Shown piece after piece: positions 41,936-51,892 of a stretch of DNA of 64,000 nucleotides (the first letter of the stretch is position 1; each line of letters starts with the position of its first letter). The stretch lies in assembly GCF_001870435.1 (NCBI RefSeq), contig NZ_MDDR01000039.1:239507-303506 (forward strand), in the 5' to 3' direction. Position numbers and translations under genes: made by a program. The notes beneath the pieces were generated by a model. That model was not told the origin of the DNA. It was given only the letters and a program-made list of their open reading frames with translations, and searched no databases. The stretch comes from Pseudomonas costantinii (GTDB taxonomy: Bacteria; Pseudomonadota; Gammaproteobacteria; Pseudomonadales; Pseudomonadaceae).

Positions 41936-42808
41936 ATGAAAACACTTACTGCAATGCCCGCCCACGTCAAAGATGTCCGCTTATTCTCCGAACAGCTAAA
42001 GGAAGCCAATAGCTTTTTTGGAGACCCTGCACTCAAGGACGTTAAACTTAAAGATGACCCGTATGCCGACAAGGATGGACTCATTGAGTTTATTATCGGT
42101 AACGAATTAGTCGACGATCCTGAAGTGATGAAAAAAATAGGCGAACTGAAACAATACTTGATCAAAATGACCTCCGTCGTCACCAACTATGTACAGCGCA
42201 AAGCCGAAGCCGAGGGCGAGAAATACAAGACCGATGTGGAGCTCTGGAGCCTTGCGCTGTCAAAGCTTCCGCTGATGGGGCCGAGCAAAATTGATGAGCA
42301 ATCGTACTCGCGACATATTCGCGGGGTCAGCATCGCCACTGACTTTGTGAACTTCATACTGGACATCGTCGTCTCGCAAGGCAGCAGCGCCCTGAACAGC
42401 TTTCAAAAGTTCATGGCTAAGCAGGGGGACGCCCTACGCTTCGGCGTTGAAAACAACAAAGACTTCTACAAGACCATTACCGTGGGTGTTTCCATCGAGG
42501 TCATCAAGATTGGCAAGACCATTATGTACATCCCAAAAATCAAACAGTACCGGGTAAATTTCGATAGAAGCAACTCGAAATTTTCATCCGCCTGCGCCAG
42601 CGCAGAATTTGTCGATATCAACTTCGCCTATAAATACGGCGCCAATGTATTCGACTATGAAGCTTTGAATGACCCTATCGTCAAGAAAGACTTTGATGAA
42701 TTTCTGCGCAAGCAGCAACAATCACAAATTGAAGACGCAAGCACCTTCTTCGGTGCTAACTTCCCCGTGAACAAAGCAACCCCCGCTGCCGCAACCAAAG
42801 CGGGTTAA
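41936..42808 (+). CDS. Evf-like virulence factor homologue
   Basis: A 290-residue, mainly alpha-helical protein with no signal peptide. It has exactly one tryptophan (W104, in VELWSLAL) and one cysteine (C220, in SSACASAEF). Erwinia virulence factor Evf, which lets Pectobacterium persist in the Drosophila gut, has a sole Trp94 and a conserved palmitoylated Cys209 (known from its structure paper). Offsets of 10 and 11 residues, similar size and helical content, and the Ser/Ala-rich setting of the Cys point to the same family; I had no alignment. Codon use is AT-richer than in the neighbours, suggesting acquisition. It is a single gene with its own promoter and terminator, beside an RND efflux operon. 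AAGGAAATGACAAG is the ribosome site. Confidence 0.6.
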   Translation: MKTLTAMPAHVKDVRLFSEQLKEANSFFGDPALKDVKLKDDPYADKDGLIEFIIGNELVDDPEVMKKIGELKQYLIKMTSVVTNYVQRKAEAEGEKYKTDVELWSLALSKLPLMGPSKIDEQSYSRHIRGVSIATDFVNFILDIVVSQGSSALNSFQKFMAKQGDALRFGVENNKDFYKTITVGVSIEVIKIGKTIMYIPKIKQYRVNFDRSNSKFSSACASAEFVDINFAYKYGANVFDYEALNDPIVKKDFDEFLRKQQQSQIEDASTFFGANFPVNKATPAAATKAG

Positions 42809-42846
42809 TTATATAAACCCATCATATTTCCCGCTCCAATACCGTA

Positions 42847-42880
42847 GCGGCCAATGAAGGCAAACACCTTCATTGGCCGC
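42847..42880. terminator. terminator between the Evf-like gene and opmB
   Basis: A perfect 14-bp stem, GCGGCCAATGAAGG (42847-42860) with 42867-42880, closes a 6-nt loop and is followed by TTTATTATCC. It serves the plus-strand gene and possibly the convergent efflux operon. Confidence 0.9.
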
Positions 42881-42907
42881 TTTATTATCCGCATACGGCA
42901 CGGGCAC

Positions 42908-44326
42908 TCAGTGCTGTATGACCTGCCACCCGCCCCCCAAACTCTGAATCAGCGCCACACTCCCCTGACTCAACTGCCCCTGCGTATCGCGCAAATTCTG
43001 CTCCGCCTGCAAAAGCACAAGCTGCTGAGTCAACACCGCCTCCTGGCTAACAGTGCCCGCTCGCAACTGCGCCTCCTGGCTGCCGAACAGTTGCTGGTTA
43101 CGCTGGTAAATCTGCTGGAAGGCATCGGCCTGGGTTTGCAGGTGATTGATCGCCGAGAGGTTGTCTTCGACGTTTTGCAACGCGCTGAGCACCGTGCCGC
43201 GATAGGTGGCGGCGATCTGGTCGTAGCTGGCCTCGGCCTGCTTGACTGCCGCTTCACGGGCACCGCCATCGAACAGCGTTTCCGCCAATGCCGGGCCCAG
43301 GGTCCAGATGCGGTTGGGCAAGGAGAACAAACCGCCCAAGGCACTGCCGCGATAGCCTACCTCGGCAGTGAGGTCCAGAGAGGGAAAGAACGCCGCCTCG
43401 GCGACACCGATTTTGGCGTTGGCGGCTGCTGCCGAACGTTCGGCCGCCACCACATCCGGACGGCGCTGCAACAAGGTCGACGGCAAGGTCAACGGCGGCC
43501 GAGGCACTATGAAGGTGAAGTCATTTCGCGGCGCCACGCTGAACTCGCTGGGCGCCATGCCCACCAGCACTGCCAAGGCATGCTCATATTGTTCGCGGTC
43601 ACGCAGCGAGGTCTGTAAATCGGCGATGGAGGTGGTGAGTTGGTCCTGGGCCACCAGCAACTGGTCGTTGGTGGCCACGCCCTGGGTGAACTGGGCCTGG
43701 ATCATCTCCAGCAATTGCTGGTTGATGGTCTGTTGCTGTTGCAGCAGACGCACGTCGATGTCCATCTGGCGCAGCGCCAGGTAGTTACTGGCCACGCTGG
43801 AACTGATGGACAACCGCACCCCGGCCAGCAACGCATCGGATTGCTGGGCCGTGGCCTGGCTCGACTCGATCCCTCGGCGCACCTGGCCCCACAGGTCCGG
43901 CTCCCAACTGGCGGTCAGGGTCGCGCTGACACTGTTTTGCACGCCGCCCGTGGTCGCGCTCGACGTGGTACTGGAGCTGCTGCCACTCGACCCGCGTGAA
44001 CCCGACAGCCCAACCCCCACCGTCGGCCACAACCCGGCCCGGCTCGACGCAACCTGCGCCTGGGACAACCGATACGCCGCCTCTGCGGCAATGATCGACT
44101 GGTTGGCCTTGGCCGAGCGCGCCACCAGATCGTTCAGCACCGGGTCCTGATAAGCCAGCCACCACTGGCTGTCCATCGCTCCCTGGGGATTGGATGCCGC
44201 GCGCTGCCACTGCGCGCCTTCCTTGAACGATTGCGGCAATGGCATGGCAGGTTTCTGGTAGTCCGGCCCGACCATACAACCGCCAAGCACCAGGCTGATC
44301 AACAGCACGCTGTCTCTGAGTTTCAT
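42908..44326 (-). CDS. opmB: outer membrane efflux channel (OprM/NodT family)
   Basis: A 472-residue outer membrane factor. The lipoprotein signal peptide ends VLGGC (C17) before MVGPDYQKP, the start typical of NodT-type channels. Two OEP repeats follow, with SWEPDLWGQVRRG and RPDVVAAERSAAAANAKIGVAEAAFFPS (in parts) as landmarks. It forms the trimeric tunnel for the tripartite pump made with MuxA-MuxB-MuxC. Its ATG overlaps the muxC stop by 4 nt. It is the last gene of the operon, matching muxABC-opmB of PAO1. Confidence 0.92.
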   Translation of the reverse strand: MKLRDSVLLISLVLGGCMVGPDYQKPAMPLPQSFKEGAQWQRAASNPQGAMDSQWWLAYQDPVLNDLVARSAKANQSIIAAEAAYRLSQAQVASSRAGLWPTVGVGLSGSRGSSGSSSSTTSSATTGGVQNSVSATLTASWEPDLWGQVRRGIESSQATAQQSDALLAGVRLSISSSVASNYLALRQMDIDVRLLQQQQTINQQLLEMIQAQFTQGVATNDQLLVAQDQLTTSIADLQTSLRDREQYEHALAVLVGMAPSEFSVAPRNDFTFIVPRPPLTLPSTLLQRRPDVVAAERSAAAANAKIGVAEAAFFPSLDLTAEVGYRGSALGGLFSLPNRIWTLGPALAETLFDGGAREAAVKQAEASYDQIAATYRGTVLSALQNVEDNLSAINHLQTQADAFQQIYQRNQQLFGSQEAQLRAGTVSQEAVLTQQLVLLQAEQNLRDTQGQLSQGSVALIQSLGGGWQVIQH

Positions 44327-47300
44327 GACCTTGCTTCCTTGTGCCGCCCCAGGCGTTGGGACGCCCGGTCGAGCCAGAGGTAAATCACCGGGGTGGTGTA
44401 GAGCGTCAGCACCTGGCTGAGCAACAGCCCACCAATAATCGAAATCCCCAAGGGCCGACGCAGTTCCGAGCCGTAGCCAGTGCCCAGCACCAGCGGCAAC
44501 GCACCGAGAATTGCCGCCAGGGTGGTCATCATGATCGGCCGGAAGCGGATCAGGCACGCCCGGCGAATCGCTTCCTTGGCCGTGAGACCGAACTCACGCC
44601 GCTCGGTAATCGCGAAGTCGATCATCATGATCGCGTTCTTCTTCACGATGCCGATCAACAGAATCACCCCCACCAGCGCAATGATCGACAGCTCCGTGCC
44701 GGTCAGCAGCAAGGCGATCAAGGCGCCGACGCCCGCCGAGGGCAAGGTTGAAAGGATGGTCAGCGGGTGCATCAGGTTTTCGTAGAGAATGCCCAGCACG
44801 ATGTACACCGAGAGCAGCGCGGCGACAATCAGCAGCGGCTCGCTGGCCACCGAGGACTGGAACACCTGGGCCGTACCGGCAAACTGGCCGGTGATGCTGG
44901 CCGGCATGCGTAGTTGTTTCACCGCGTCATCCACCAATGCGGTGGCCTGGCCGATTGAGGTGCCGGGGGCCAGATTGAACGAGACGGTCACCGCGGGGAA
45001 CGTGCCTTGGTGGCTGATGGAGATTGCAGTGCGTGCCACCGAGTTATTCGCCAGCGCAGACAGCGGCACCAACGTCGCCGAGCTGGCCAGGTTCGGCGAG
45101 GCCGTGGTGCCCTTGGTCGACACCGCCTCGCTGCCCGTCGGCACATAAATACCCTTGAGCGCGGAGGGATCGCTCCAGTATTCGGGGGCAATTTCCATCA
45201 CCACGTGGTACTGGTTGGCGGCACGGTAAAGGGTCGAGACCTGGCGTTGGCCGAACGCGTCGTAGAGCGTCTGGTCCACCGCCGACATGCCCACGCCGAG
45301 CCGCGCCGCCGTGTCGCGATTGATGTTCACATTGGCCAGCAGGCTATTGTCCTGCTGGTCGGTGTTGAGGTCGGTCAGCTGCGGCAGTTTGCGCAACACG
45401 TCCACCACCTTGGGCACCCATTCATCCAGGGACGCCTGGTCATCCGCGGTCAGGGTGTATTGGTACTGCGCGCCACTTTGCCGACCGCCCACGGTGATGT
45501 CCTGGGCTGCCTGCAAAAACAGCTTGGTCCCAGGCAAGTCGCCCAGGGTGTGGCGAATCTGGCCGATCACATCGGTGGCGCTGTCCTTGCGCTGATCGAT
45601 GGGTTTGAGCAGCACGAACAGCTGTGCACTGTTGACCGCCCCGCCACCACCGCCCCCACCGCCGACAAACCCCGCAGCGGTTTCCACATTGGGGTTTTGC
45701 ATCACCTTGTGGTTGATCTCGGTGAAGTCCTTTTGCATTGCCCCGTAAGAAATACTCTGCGCGGCGATAATGCTGCCCTGCAGGCGCCCGGTGTCTTCCT
45801 GGGGAAAAAAGCCCTTGGGCACCAGCACGTACAGCACGCCCGCGAGCACGATCACCAGCACCGTCACGAGGCCCATCAGGATCGAGTGATCGATCACCCA
45901 GCCCAAGGTTCGGTCATAAAACCGGTGAAACCGTGAGTCAGGGTGTTCGTTGCCCTCACGAATTTCCTTGGGCGCACGTAACAGCACACTGGCGAGCATC
46001 GGCGTGACCGTCAGCGAGATCAGCATCGAAATCACGATGGCCACCGACAACGATACCGAGAACTCGCGAAACAGCCGCCCGACGATCCCGCCCATCAACA
46101 GCAGCGGAATAAACACCGCCACCAGCGACACGCTGATGGTCAGCACCGTGAACCCCACTTCCCGCGCCCCGGCCAAGGCAGCTTCCACCCGAGTCTTGCC
46201 GCGCTCCAGGTGGCGCATGATGTTTTCCACCACCACGATGGCATCGTCCACCACAAACCCGGTGGAAATGGTCAGCGCCATCAATGACAGGTTATTCAGG
46301 CTGTAGCCCAGGAAATACATGGCGCCGAACGTGCCGAGCAACGACAGCGGCACCACCACGGCGGGCACCAAGGTGCTGCGCCAGTCCCGGAAGAAGCCGA
46401 AAGTCACCAGGGTCACCAGCAGGATCGACGCCAGCAAGGTCATTTCCACGTCGTGCAACGACGCGCGAATGGTGGTGGTGCGGTCCATCAGCAGGCTGAG
46501 TTTGATCGACGCCGGAATCGAGCTTTGCAGAAATGGCAGCGAGGCTTTCACCGCGTCCACCGTGTCGATCACGTTGGCACCCGGCTGCTTGAACACCACC
46601 AGCAGCACCGCCGGCTTGCCGTTGGACAGGCCAAAGTTGCGCAGGTCCTGCACGTCTTCACGCACGTAGCCCAGGTCAGCGATGTGGATCAGGTCGCCGT
46701 TATGCTCCTTGACCACCAGCGGCCCGTAATCCTTGGTGTCGAGCAACTGGTCGTTGGCTCCGATGCCATAGGAGCTATCGCCGACCGCCACATTGCCCTT
46801 GGGCAGGTTCGCATTGGACGCACTGATGACCTGGCGCACCTGCTCCAGGCTGACGCCGTATTGATTGAGCCGATCCGGGTTCAACTCGACCCGCACTGCC
46901 GGCAGCGCGCCGCCGCCCACCGTCACATCCCCGACGCCTGTGGTCTGCAACAAGCGCTGCTCCAACACCGTCGAGGCCGCGTCGTACATCTGCCCCGGCG
47001 TGGCGCTGTCGGAGGTCAGGCTGATGATCAGGATCGGCGAATCCGCCGGGTTGACCTTGCGATAGGTCGGGTTGCCGGACAGGTCGCTCGGCAAGTTGCT
47101 GCGTGCAGCGTTGATCGCCGCTTGCACATCCCGCGCCGCGCCGTCGATATCCCGGCTCAGGTCGAACTGCATAGTGATGCGGGTCGAGCCCAGGCTACTC
47201 GCGGAGGTCATTTGCGTGACCCCGGCGATCTGGCCGAACTGACGTTCCAGCGGCGTGGCCACGGAACTGGCGACGGTGGTTGGGTCGGCACCGGGCAAGG

Positions 47301-47448
47301 ACGCGCTGACACTGATGGTCGGGAAGTCCACTTCCGGCAGCGGCGCCACCGGCAACAGGTTGAAGGCCAACACGCCGAACAGGGCCAGCCCGGCCGCCAA
47401 CAGCGTGGTGGCAATGGGGCGATGGATAAACGGCGCGCTGAGGTTCAT
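44323..47448 (-). CDS. muxC: RND efflux transporter MuxC/MdtC type
   Basis: A 1041-residue RND pump protein starting MNLSAPFIHRPIATTLLAAG, with 12 membrane helices and two large periplasmic loops. The proton-relay aspartates are in GFVVDDAIVVVENIMRH. Together with MuxB it forms a heteromultimeric pump, as MdtB-MdtC do in E. coli; in PAO1 MuxABC-OpmB exports aztreonam, macrolides, novobiocin and tetracycline (known there). A run of nine glycines interrupted by few residues (VGGGGGGGGAVNS) lies in the second periplasmic loop. It starts 4 nt after the muxB stop. Confidence 0.94.
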   Translation of the reverse strand: MNLSAPFIHRPIATTLLAAGLALFGVLAFNLLPVAPLPEVDFPTISVSASLPGADPTTVASSVATPLERQFGQIAGVTQMTSASSLGSTRITMQFDLSRDIDGAARDVQAAINAARSNLPSDLSGNPTYRKVNPADSPILIISLTSDSATPGQMYDAASTVLEQRLLQTTGVGDVTVGGGALPAVRVELNPDRLNQYGVSLEQVRQVISASNANLPKGNVAVGDSSYGIGANDQLLDTKDYGPLVVKEHNGDLIHIADLGYVREDVQDLRNFGLSNGKPAVLLVVFKQPGANVIDTVDAVKASLPFLQSSIPASIKLSLLMDRTTTIRASLHDVEMTLLASILLVTLVTFGFFRDWRSTLVPAVVVPLSLLGTFGAMYFLGYSLNNLSLMALTISTGFVVDDAIVVVENIMRHLERGKTRVEAALAGAREVGFTVLTISVSLVAVFIPLLLMGGIVGRLFREFSVSLSVAIVISMLISLTVTPMLASVLLRAPKEIREGNEHPDSRFHRFYDRTLGWVIDHSILMGLVTVLVIVLAGVLYVLVPKGFFPQEDTGRLQGSIIAAQSISYGAMQKDFTEINHKVMQNPNVETAAGFVGGGGGGGGAVNSAQLFVLLKPIDQRKDSATDVIGQIRHTLGDLPGTKLFLQAAQDITVGGRQSGAQYQYTLTADDQASLDEWVPKVVDVLRKLPQLTDLNTDQQDNSLLANVNINRDTAARLGVGMSAVDQTLYDAFGQRQVSTLYRAANQYHVVMEIAPEYWSDPSALKGIYVPTGSEAVSTKGTTASPNLASSATLVPLSALANNSVARTAISISHQGTFPAVTVSFNLAPGTSIGQATALVDDAVKQLRMPASITGQFAGTAQVFQSSVASEPLLIVAALLSVYIVLGILYENLMHPLTILSTLPSAGVGALIALLLTGTELSIIALVGVILLIGIVKKNAIMMIDFAITERREFGLTAKEAIRRACLIRFRPIMMTTLAAILGALPLVLGTGYGSELRRPLGISIIGGLLLSQVLTLYTTPVIYLWLDRASQRLGRHKEARS

Positions 47449-47452
47449 CGCA

Positions 47453-50400
47453 TCAATCCACAGCCACTGGGCGACGGCTGAAGCGCTCACCCAGGCCATG
47501 CATGGCGAGGAAGATCACCGGGGTGGAAAACAGCGTGAGCAATTGGCTCAACAACAGGCCGCCAATGATTGCGATGCCTAGCGGATGACGCAACTCAGAA
47601 CCAATACCGGTGCCCAGCGCCAACGGCACCGCGCCGAACAGCGAGGCCATGCTCGTCATCAGGATCGGCCGAAACCTCAGCTCTGCCGCCTGGCGAATCG
47701 CATCCACCGGGCTCAAGCCGCCTTCGCGCAACAGTTCCAGGGCGAAGTCGACCATCATGATGCCGTTTTTCATGACGATGCCGATCAGCAACACAATGCC
47801 GATCAAACCGATGATGTCGAACTGCGTGCCGGTAAGCAGCAGCGCCAGCAGCGCGCCGAGGGCCGCCGAAAGCAGGGTTGAGAGGATGGTCACCGGGTGC
47901 ACGAAGCTCTCGTACAGAATCCCCAGCATCAGGTACACCACCACGATGGCCGCCAACACCAGGAACACCTGGTTGGACAACGACGCCTGGAACGTCGCCG
48001 CCGCGCCTTCCAGGTTGGCCTGCACCGACAGTGGCAGGCCGACCTTGGCTTCGATGTCCTGCAAGCGCGTCACCGCTGCGCCGAGGGTCTGGCCGGGGGC
48101 GAGGTTAAAGGACACGTCTGCGTAGGGAAATTGCCCCAAGCGGTTGATGGTGACCGGTGAGCGCACGATGTCCATGGTCGCCATGCTCGACAACGGCGCC
48201 ACGCCGCCGGCAGGAATGTCCACGTACAAACCGGTGAGCAAATCCGGCAAGTTACGTGGCGGATGGTCGGTGGCGATCACCACGTGGTACTGGTTGAGTT
48301 GGGTGTAGATGGTCGATACCTGGCGCTGGCCGAAGGCGTCGTACAGCACATCGTCAATGGCCTGCGGGGTGATGCCCAGGCGCGAGGCGGTGGCGCGGTC
48401 GAAGGTCAGCTTGATCTGGTTGCCGAACTGCATGGCTTGGCTTTGTACGTCGGTAAACATCGGGTCTTGCTTGATCGCAGTGAGCAGCTTGGTGGTCCAC
48501 TGTTCCAACTCATTCGGGTCGGTGGCTTGCAGGCCCAGGCGGTAGCTGGTGGTGGACACCGTGGCGTCCAGGGTCAGGTCCTGCACCGAGTGCAGGTACA
48601 GACGAATACCGGCGTCATCGGCGTTGGCATCCGCCAGGCGGCGGATCACTTCGGTGCTGCTGTCACGCTCGCCACGCGGCTTGAGGTTGATCAGCAAATT
48701 GCCTTGGTTGATGGTGGGGTTGGTCTGGTCGATGCCGACAAAAGAAGACAGGCTTTGCACCGCTGGGTCCTTGAGGATGCGCGCGGCCAGGCGCTGTTGT
48801 TCGACCTGCATTTGTTGGAAGGAAATGGTCGGCGAGGCCTGGGAAATACCCTGGATCAAGCCGGTGTCCTGATCGGGGAAAAAGCCCTTGGGCATGATCA
48901 CCAGCGTGAACAAGGTGAGCGCAGCGGTGAGCACCACCGAAATCAGCGTGAGGGTACGGTGCGCCAAGACCCAGTCCAGGCCACGCACGTAATGGTTGTT
49001 GATGCGATCGAAGAAATCCGGCCGGCGTTCCTCGTGCCTGGACTTGAGCATGCGCGCGCACATCATCGGTGTGAGTGTCAGGGAAATAACCGCCGAGATC
49101 ACGATGGTCACCGCCACGGTCATGGCGAACTCACGGAACAACCGCCCGACCACATCCCCCATGAACAGCAGCGGAATCATCACTGCAATCAGCGCGATCG
49201 ACAGCGAGATGATGGTGAAACCAATCTGCTCCGCGCCCTTGAGCGCCGCTTGCAACGGCGTGTCGCCCGCCTCCAGATAGCGGGTGATGTTTTCGATCAT
49301 GACGATGGCGTCATCCACCACAAACCCGATGGCGATGGTCAAGGCCATCAGCGTCAGGTTGTTCAGGGAAAATCCCAACGCATAAGCCACCGCCAAGGTA
49401 CCGATCAGCGTCAGCGGGATAGTGACGGCCGGGATGATGGTGGCCGGAATGTTGCGAAGGAAGACGAAAATCACGATCACCACCAGCAAGATCGCCAACC
49501 CCAGTTCGTACTGCACGTCGGTGACCGAGGCACGGATGGTCTGGGTGCGGTCGGTCAGCACTGCAACCTTCAAGGTGCCCGGCAGGCTGGCGCGTAACTT
49601 GGGCAGCAATTGTTGTACGCGGTCGACCACCTGAATCACGTTGGCGCCGGGCTGGCGCTGGATATTCAGCACAATCGACGGGGTGTCGTTGGTCCACGCC
49701 GCCTGCCGCGGGTTCTCCGGGCCTTGGGTGGAACTGGCGATCTGCGACAGGCGAATCGGCGCGCCGTTTTTGTAGGCGATCACCAGGTCGCGATACTCCT
49801 CGGCCGATTGCAACTGGTCGTTGGCACCGATGGAATACGCCTGGAATTTACCGTCGATATTGCCCTTGGCCTGGTTGACGTTGGCGGTGCCCAGCGAAGT
49901 ACGCAGGTCATCGAGAGACAGGCCCAGGCTATTCAGCACCGAGGTGTTGGCCTCAACCCGCACCGCCGGGCGCTGGCCGCCGCTGATGGTCACTAGGCCG
50001 ACACCGGTGATCTGCGAGATTTTTTGCGCCAGCCGTGTGTCGGCCAAGTCTTCGACCTTGGTCAGCGGCAGCACGTCGGACGTCAGTGAAAGCGTCAGCA
50101 CCGGCGCATCCGCCGGGTTGACCTTGCTGTACACCGGCGGGTACGGCAGGTTGGCCGGCAGGAAGGTGCCCGCCGCGTTGATCGCCGCCTGCACTTCCTG
50201 TTCGGCCACATCCAGTGACAGCGCCAGGTCGAATTGCAGGGTCACCACCGAGGCACCATCGGAGCTGGTGGAGTTCATCGATTTGAGTCCCGGCATTTCG
50301 CCGAGCTGGCGCTCCAGTGGCGCAGTAATCGAAGAGCTGACCACGTCCGGGCTGGCGCCGGGGTATTGGGTAAACACCTGGATGGTCGGGTAATCGACTT

Positions 50401-50515
50401 CAGGCAGCGCCGACACCGACAGCAAGTGATAACCCAACAGGCCAAGCAACAGCACCGCGACCATCATCAGCGTGGTGGCAACGGGACGTTCGATAAAGGG
50501 CCGCGAAATATTCAT
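47453..50515 (-). CDS. muxB: RND efflux transporter MuxB/MdtB type
   Basis: A 1020-residue RND protein starting MNISRPFIERPVATTLMMVA. Its N-terminal periplasmic domain, the VVDDAIVMIENITRYLE helix with the relay aspartates, and the C-terminal half ending with a GLGERFSRRP tail are standard for MdtB/MuxB. It pairs with MuxC in the inner membrane and couples drug export to proton entry. ATG 50513-50515 lies 13 nt after the muxA stop; an in-frame upstream extension into muxA is rejected. Confidence 0.94.
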   Translation of the reverse strand: MNISRPFIERPVATTLMMVAVLLLGLLGYHLLSVSALPEVDYPTIQVFTQYPGASPDVVSSSITAPLERQLGEMPGLKSMNSTSSDGASVVTLQFDLALSLDVAEQEVQAAINAAGTFLPANLPYPPVYSKVNPADAPVLTLSLTSDVLPLTKVEDLADTRLAQKISQITGVGLVTISGGQRPAVRVEANTSVLNSLGLSLDDLRTSLGTANVNQAKGNIDGKFQAYSIGANDQLQSAEEYRDLVIAYKNGAPIRLSQIASSTQGPENPRQAAWTNDTPSIVLNIQRQPGANVIQVVDRVQQLLPKLRASLPGTLKVAVLTDRTQTIRASVTDVQYELGLAILLVVIVIFVFLRNIPATIIPAVTIPLTLIGTLAVAYALGFSLNNLTLMALTIAIGFVVDDAIVMIENITRYLEAGDTPLQAALKGAEQIGFTIISLSIALIAVMIPLLFMGDVVGRLFREFAMTVAVTIVISAVISLTLTPMMCARMLKSRHEERRPDFFDRINNHYVRGLDWVLAHRTLTLISVVLTAALTLFTLVIMPKGFFPDQDTGLIQGISQASPTISFQQMQVEQQRLAARILKDPAVQSLSSFVGIDQTNPTINQGNLLINLKPRGERDSSTEVIRRLADANADDAGIRLYLHSVQDLTLDATVSTTSYRLGLQATDPNELEQWTTKLLTAIKQDPMFTDVQSQAMQFGNQIKLTFDRATASRLGITPQAIDDVLYDAFGQRQVSTIYTQLNQYHVVIATDHPPRNLPDLLTGLYVDIPAGGVAPLSSMATMDIVRSPVTINRLGQFPYADVSFNLAPGQTLGAAVTRLQDIEAKVGLPLSVQANLEGAAATFQASLSNQVFLVLAAIVVVYLMLGILYESFVHPVTILSTLLSAALGALLALLLTGTQFDIIGLIGIVLLIGIVMKNGIMMVDFALELLREGGLSPVDAIRQAAELRFRPILMTSMASLFGAVPLALGTGIGSELRHPLGIAIIGGLLLSQLLTLFSTPVIFLAMHGLGERFSRRPVAVD

Positions 50516-50528
50516 GCTCGGCAGCGCC

Positions 50529-51656
50529 TCACTGGGTGACGACCTTAACCGGCGAGCCATCGTCCAGTTTGTCGGCGCCCTCGGTGATTACCTGCTCACC
50601 GGCCTTGACGCCATTGTCGAGCACCGCCGAGACGTCTGCGGTGGACGGGCCGGTCTTGATCGTACGCAGGCTGGCCTTGTCGCCGTTGACCACAAATACG
50701 AAGTCGCCCTTGCTACCGTGCTGGATCGCCCGGGTCGGTACCACGGCGATCTGGTTCAAGGTGTCAGCCTTCAGCCGTGCGTTGACGAACTGGTTGGGAA
50801 ACAGCGCATTGCCCGAATCATCGAACTGCGCCTTGACCTTGATGGTGCCGGTGCTGGTGTCCACCTGGTTATCCAGCGCCAACAGGTTGCCGGTGGCCAA
50901 CAGGGATTTTTTATTGCGGTCGTAGGCCAGCACGGTAACGCTGCCACGGGCCAGGGCCTGATTGATCGCACCGAGGTCATCCTCGGGCACGGCGAACACC
51001 ACGGTGGCCGGGTTCATCTGGGTGATGACCACAATGCCGGTGGTGCTGGCGGTGGTGACGTAGTTGCCGGGATCGACCAGGCGCAAACCGACCACGCCAT
51101 CCACCGGCGAGGTGATGGTGCAGTAGCTCAGTTGCACTTCGAGGTTTTGCACATTGCCTTGGTCGGCCGCGACGGTGCCTAGTTGCTGCTGGACCAGGGA
51201 TGCCTGGGTGTCGAGGGTTTGCTGGCTGGTGGAGCCGGCCTTGACCAGGTCGCGGTAACGGGCCAGGTCACGCTGGGCGTTGCTCAATACAGCCTGGTCA
51301 TGGGCCAGGTTGCCCTTGGCTACCGCTAATTGCGCCTTGAGCGCGCGGTCGTCGATGCGGGCGATGACCTGACCTTTGCTGACGTGCTGGCCCTCCTTGA
51401 ACTCCACGCTGCTGAGGATGCCATCGACCTGGGTCACCACTGTGACGCTGCGGGTGGGAGTGACGGTGCCGAGTGCGTCGATGTACACCGGCACATCCTG
51501 CAAGGCCACCGGCACCACCGCGACCGGCTCGCCGGGAGATGCTGGCTTGCCTTTATGAGCGCCACTCAAGAAGTGCATGCCCAGGCCAATCAACAGCGCT
51601 ACCACCAACAACGCGCCAACGACCCAGCCGAACGTACGTCGTCTGCTTTTCTCCAC
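50529..51656 (-). CDS. muxA: RND efflux periplasmic adaptor MuxA/MdtA type
   Basis: A 375-residue membrane fusion protein. An N-terminal membrane segment (residues 9-29) is followed by the lipoyl/barrel-sandwich region (TPTRSVTVVTQVDGILSSV), an alpha-helical hairpin at about 105-175, the matching half-lipoyl motif SPVDGVVGLRLVDPGNYV, and beta-barrel and membrane-proximal domains. It links the MuxBC pump to OpmB. It starts at GTG 51654-51656 with GAGTGAG upstream. It is the first gene of the four-gene operon, divergent from a tetR gene. Confidence 0.93.
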   Translation of the reverse strand: MEKSRRRTFGWVVGALLVVALLIGLGMHFLSGAHKGKPASPGEPVAVVPVALQDVPVYIDALGTVTPTRSVTVVTQVDGILSSVEFKEGQHVSKGQVIARIDDRALKAQLAVAKGNLAHDQAVLSNAQRDLARYRDLVKAGSTSQQTLDTQASLVQQQLGTVAADQGNVQNLEVQLSYCTITSPVDGVVGLRLVDPGNYVTTASTTGIVVITQMNPATVVFAVPEDDLGAINQALARGSVTVLAYDRNKKSLLATGNLLALDNQVDTSTGTIKVKAQFDDSGNALFPNQFVNARLKADTLNQIAVVPTRAIQHGSKGDFVFVVNGDKASLRTIKTGPSTADVSAVLDNGVKAGEQVITEGADKLDDGSPVKVVTQ

Positions 51657-51892
51657 GGTTTCTCACTCGAACGCCGAATACAGGACTGAACGGCAGCCGC
51701 AATGGCCGCGTCGTTGACCTGAACTTTAGCAGCGTGCCCAGCGCATGCCTGTACAACTGCGAATGCGTTCAGCATCAAGACAGACAAACTCAGCTGCAAC
51801 GCCCACGGTGCAAGGGCTGCGGCGAGATTCTTGAGCGCTGCGCAAGGCCGGTGCTACCATGCTCGACCGCCTGTCTCAGCAAGGAAATACTC

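Noticed and set aside
41936..42808. XaxA/YaxA-like alpha pore-forming toxin subunit
   Set aside because: The protein is shorter, lacks the long central coiled coil and hydrophobic tongue of that family, and has no partner gene nearby. The Trp/Cys positions fit Evf better.
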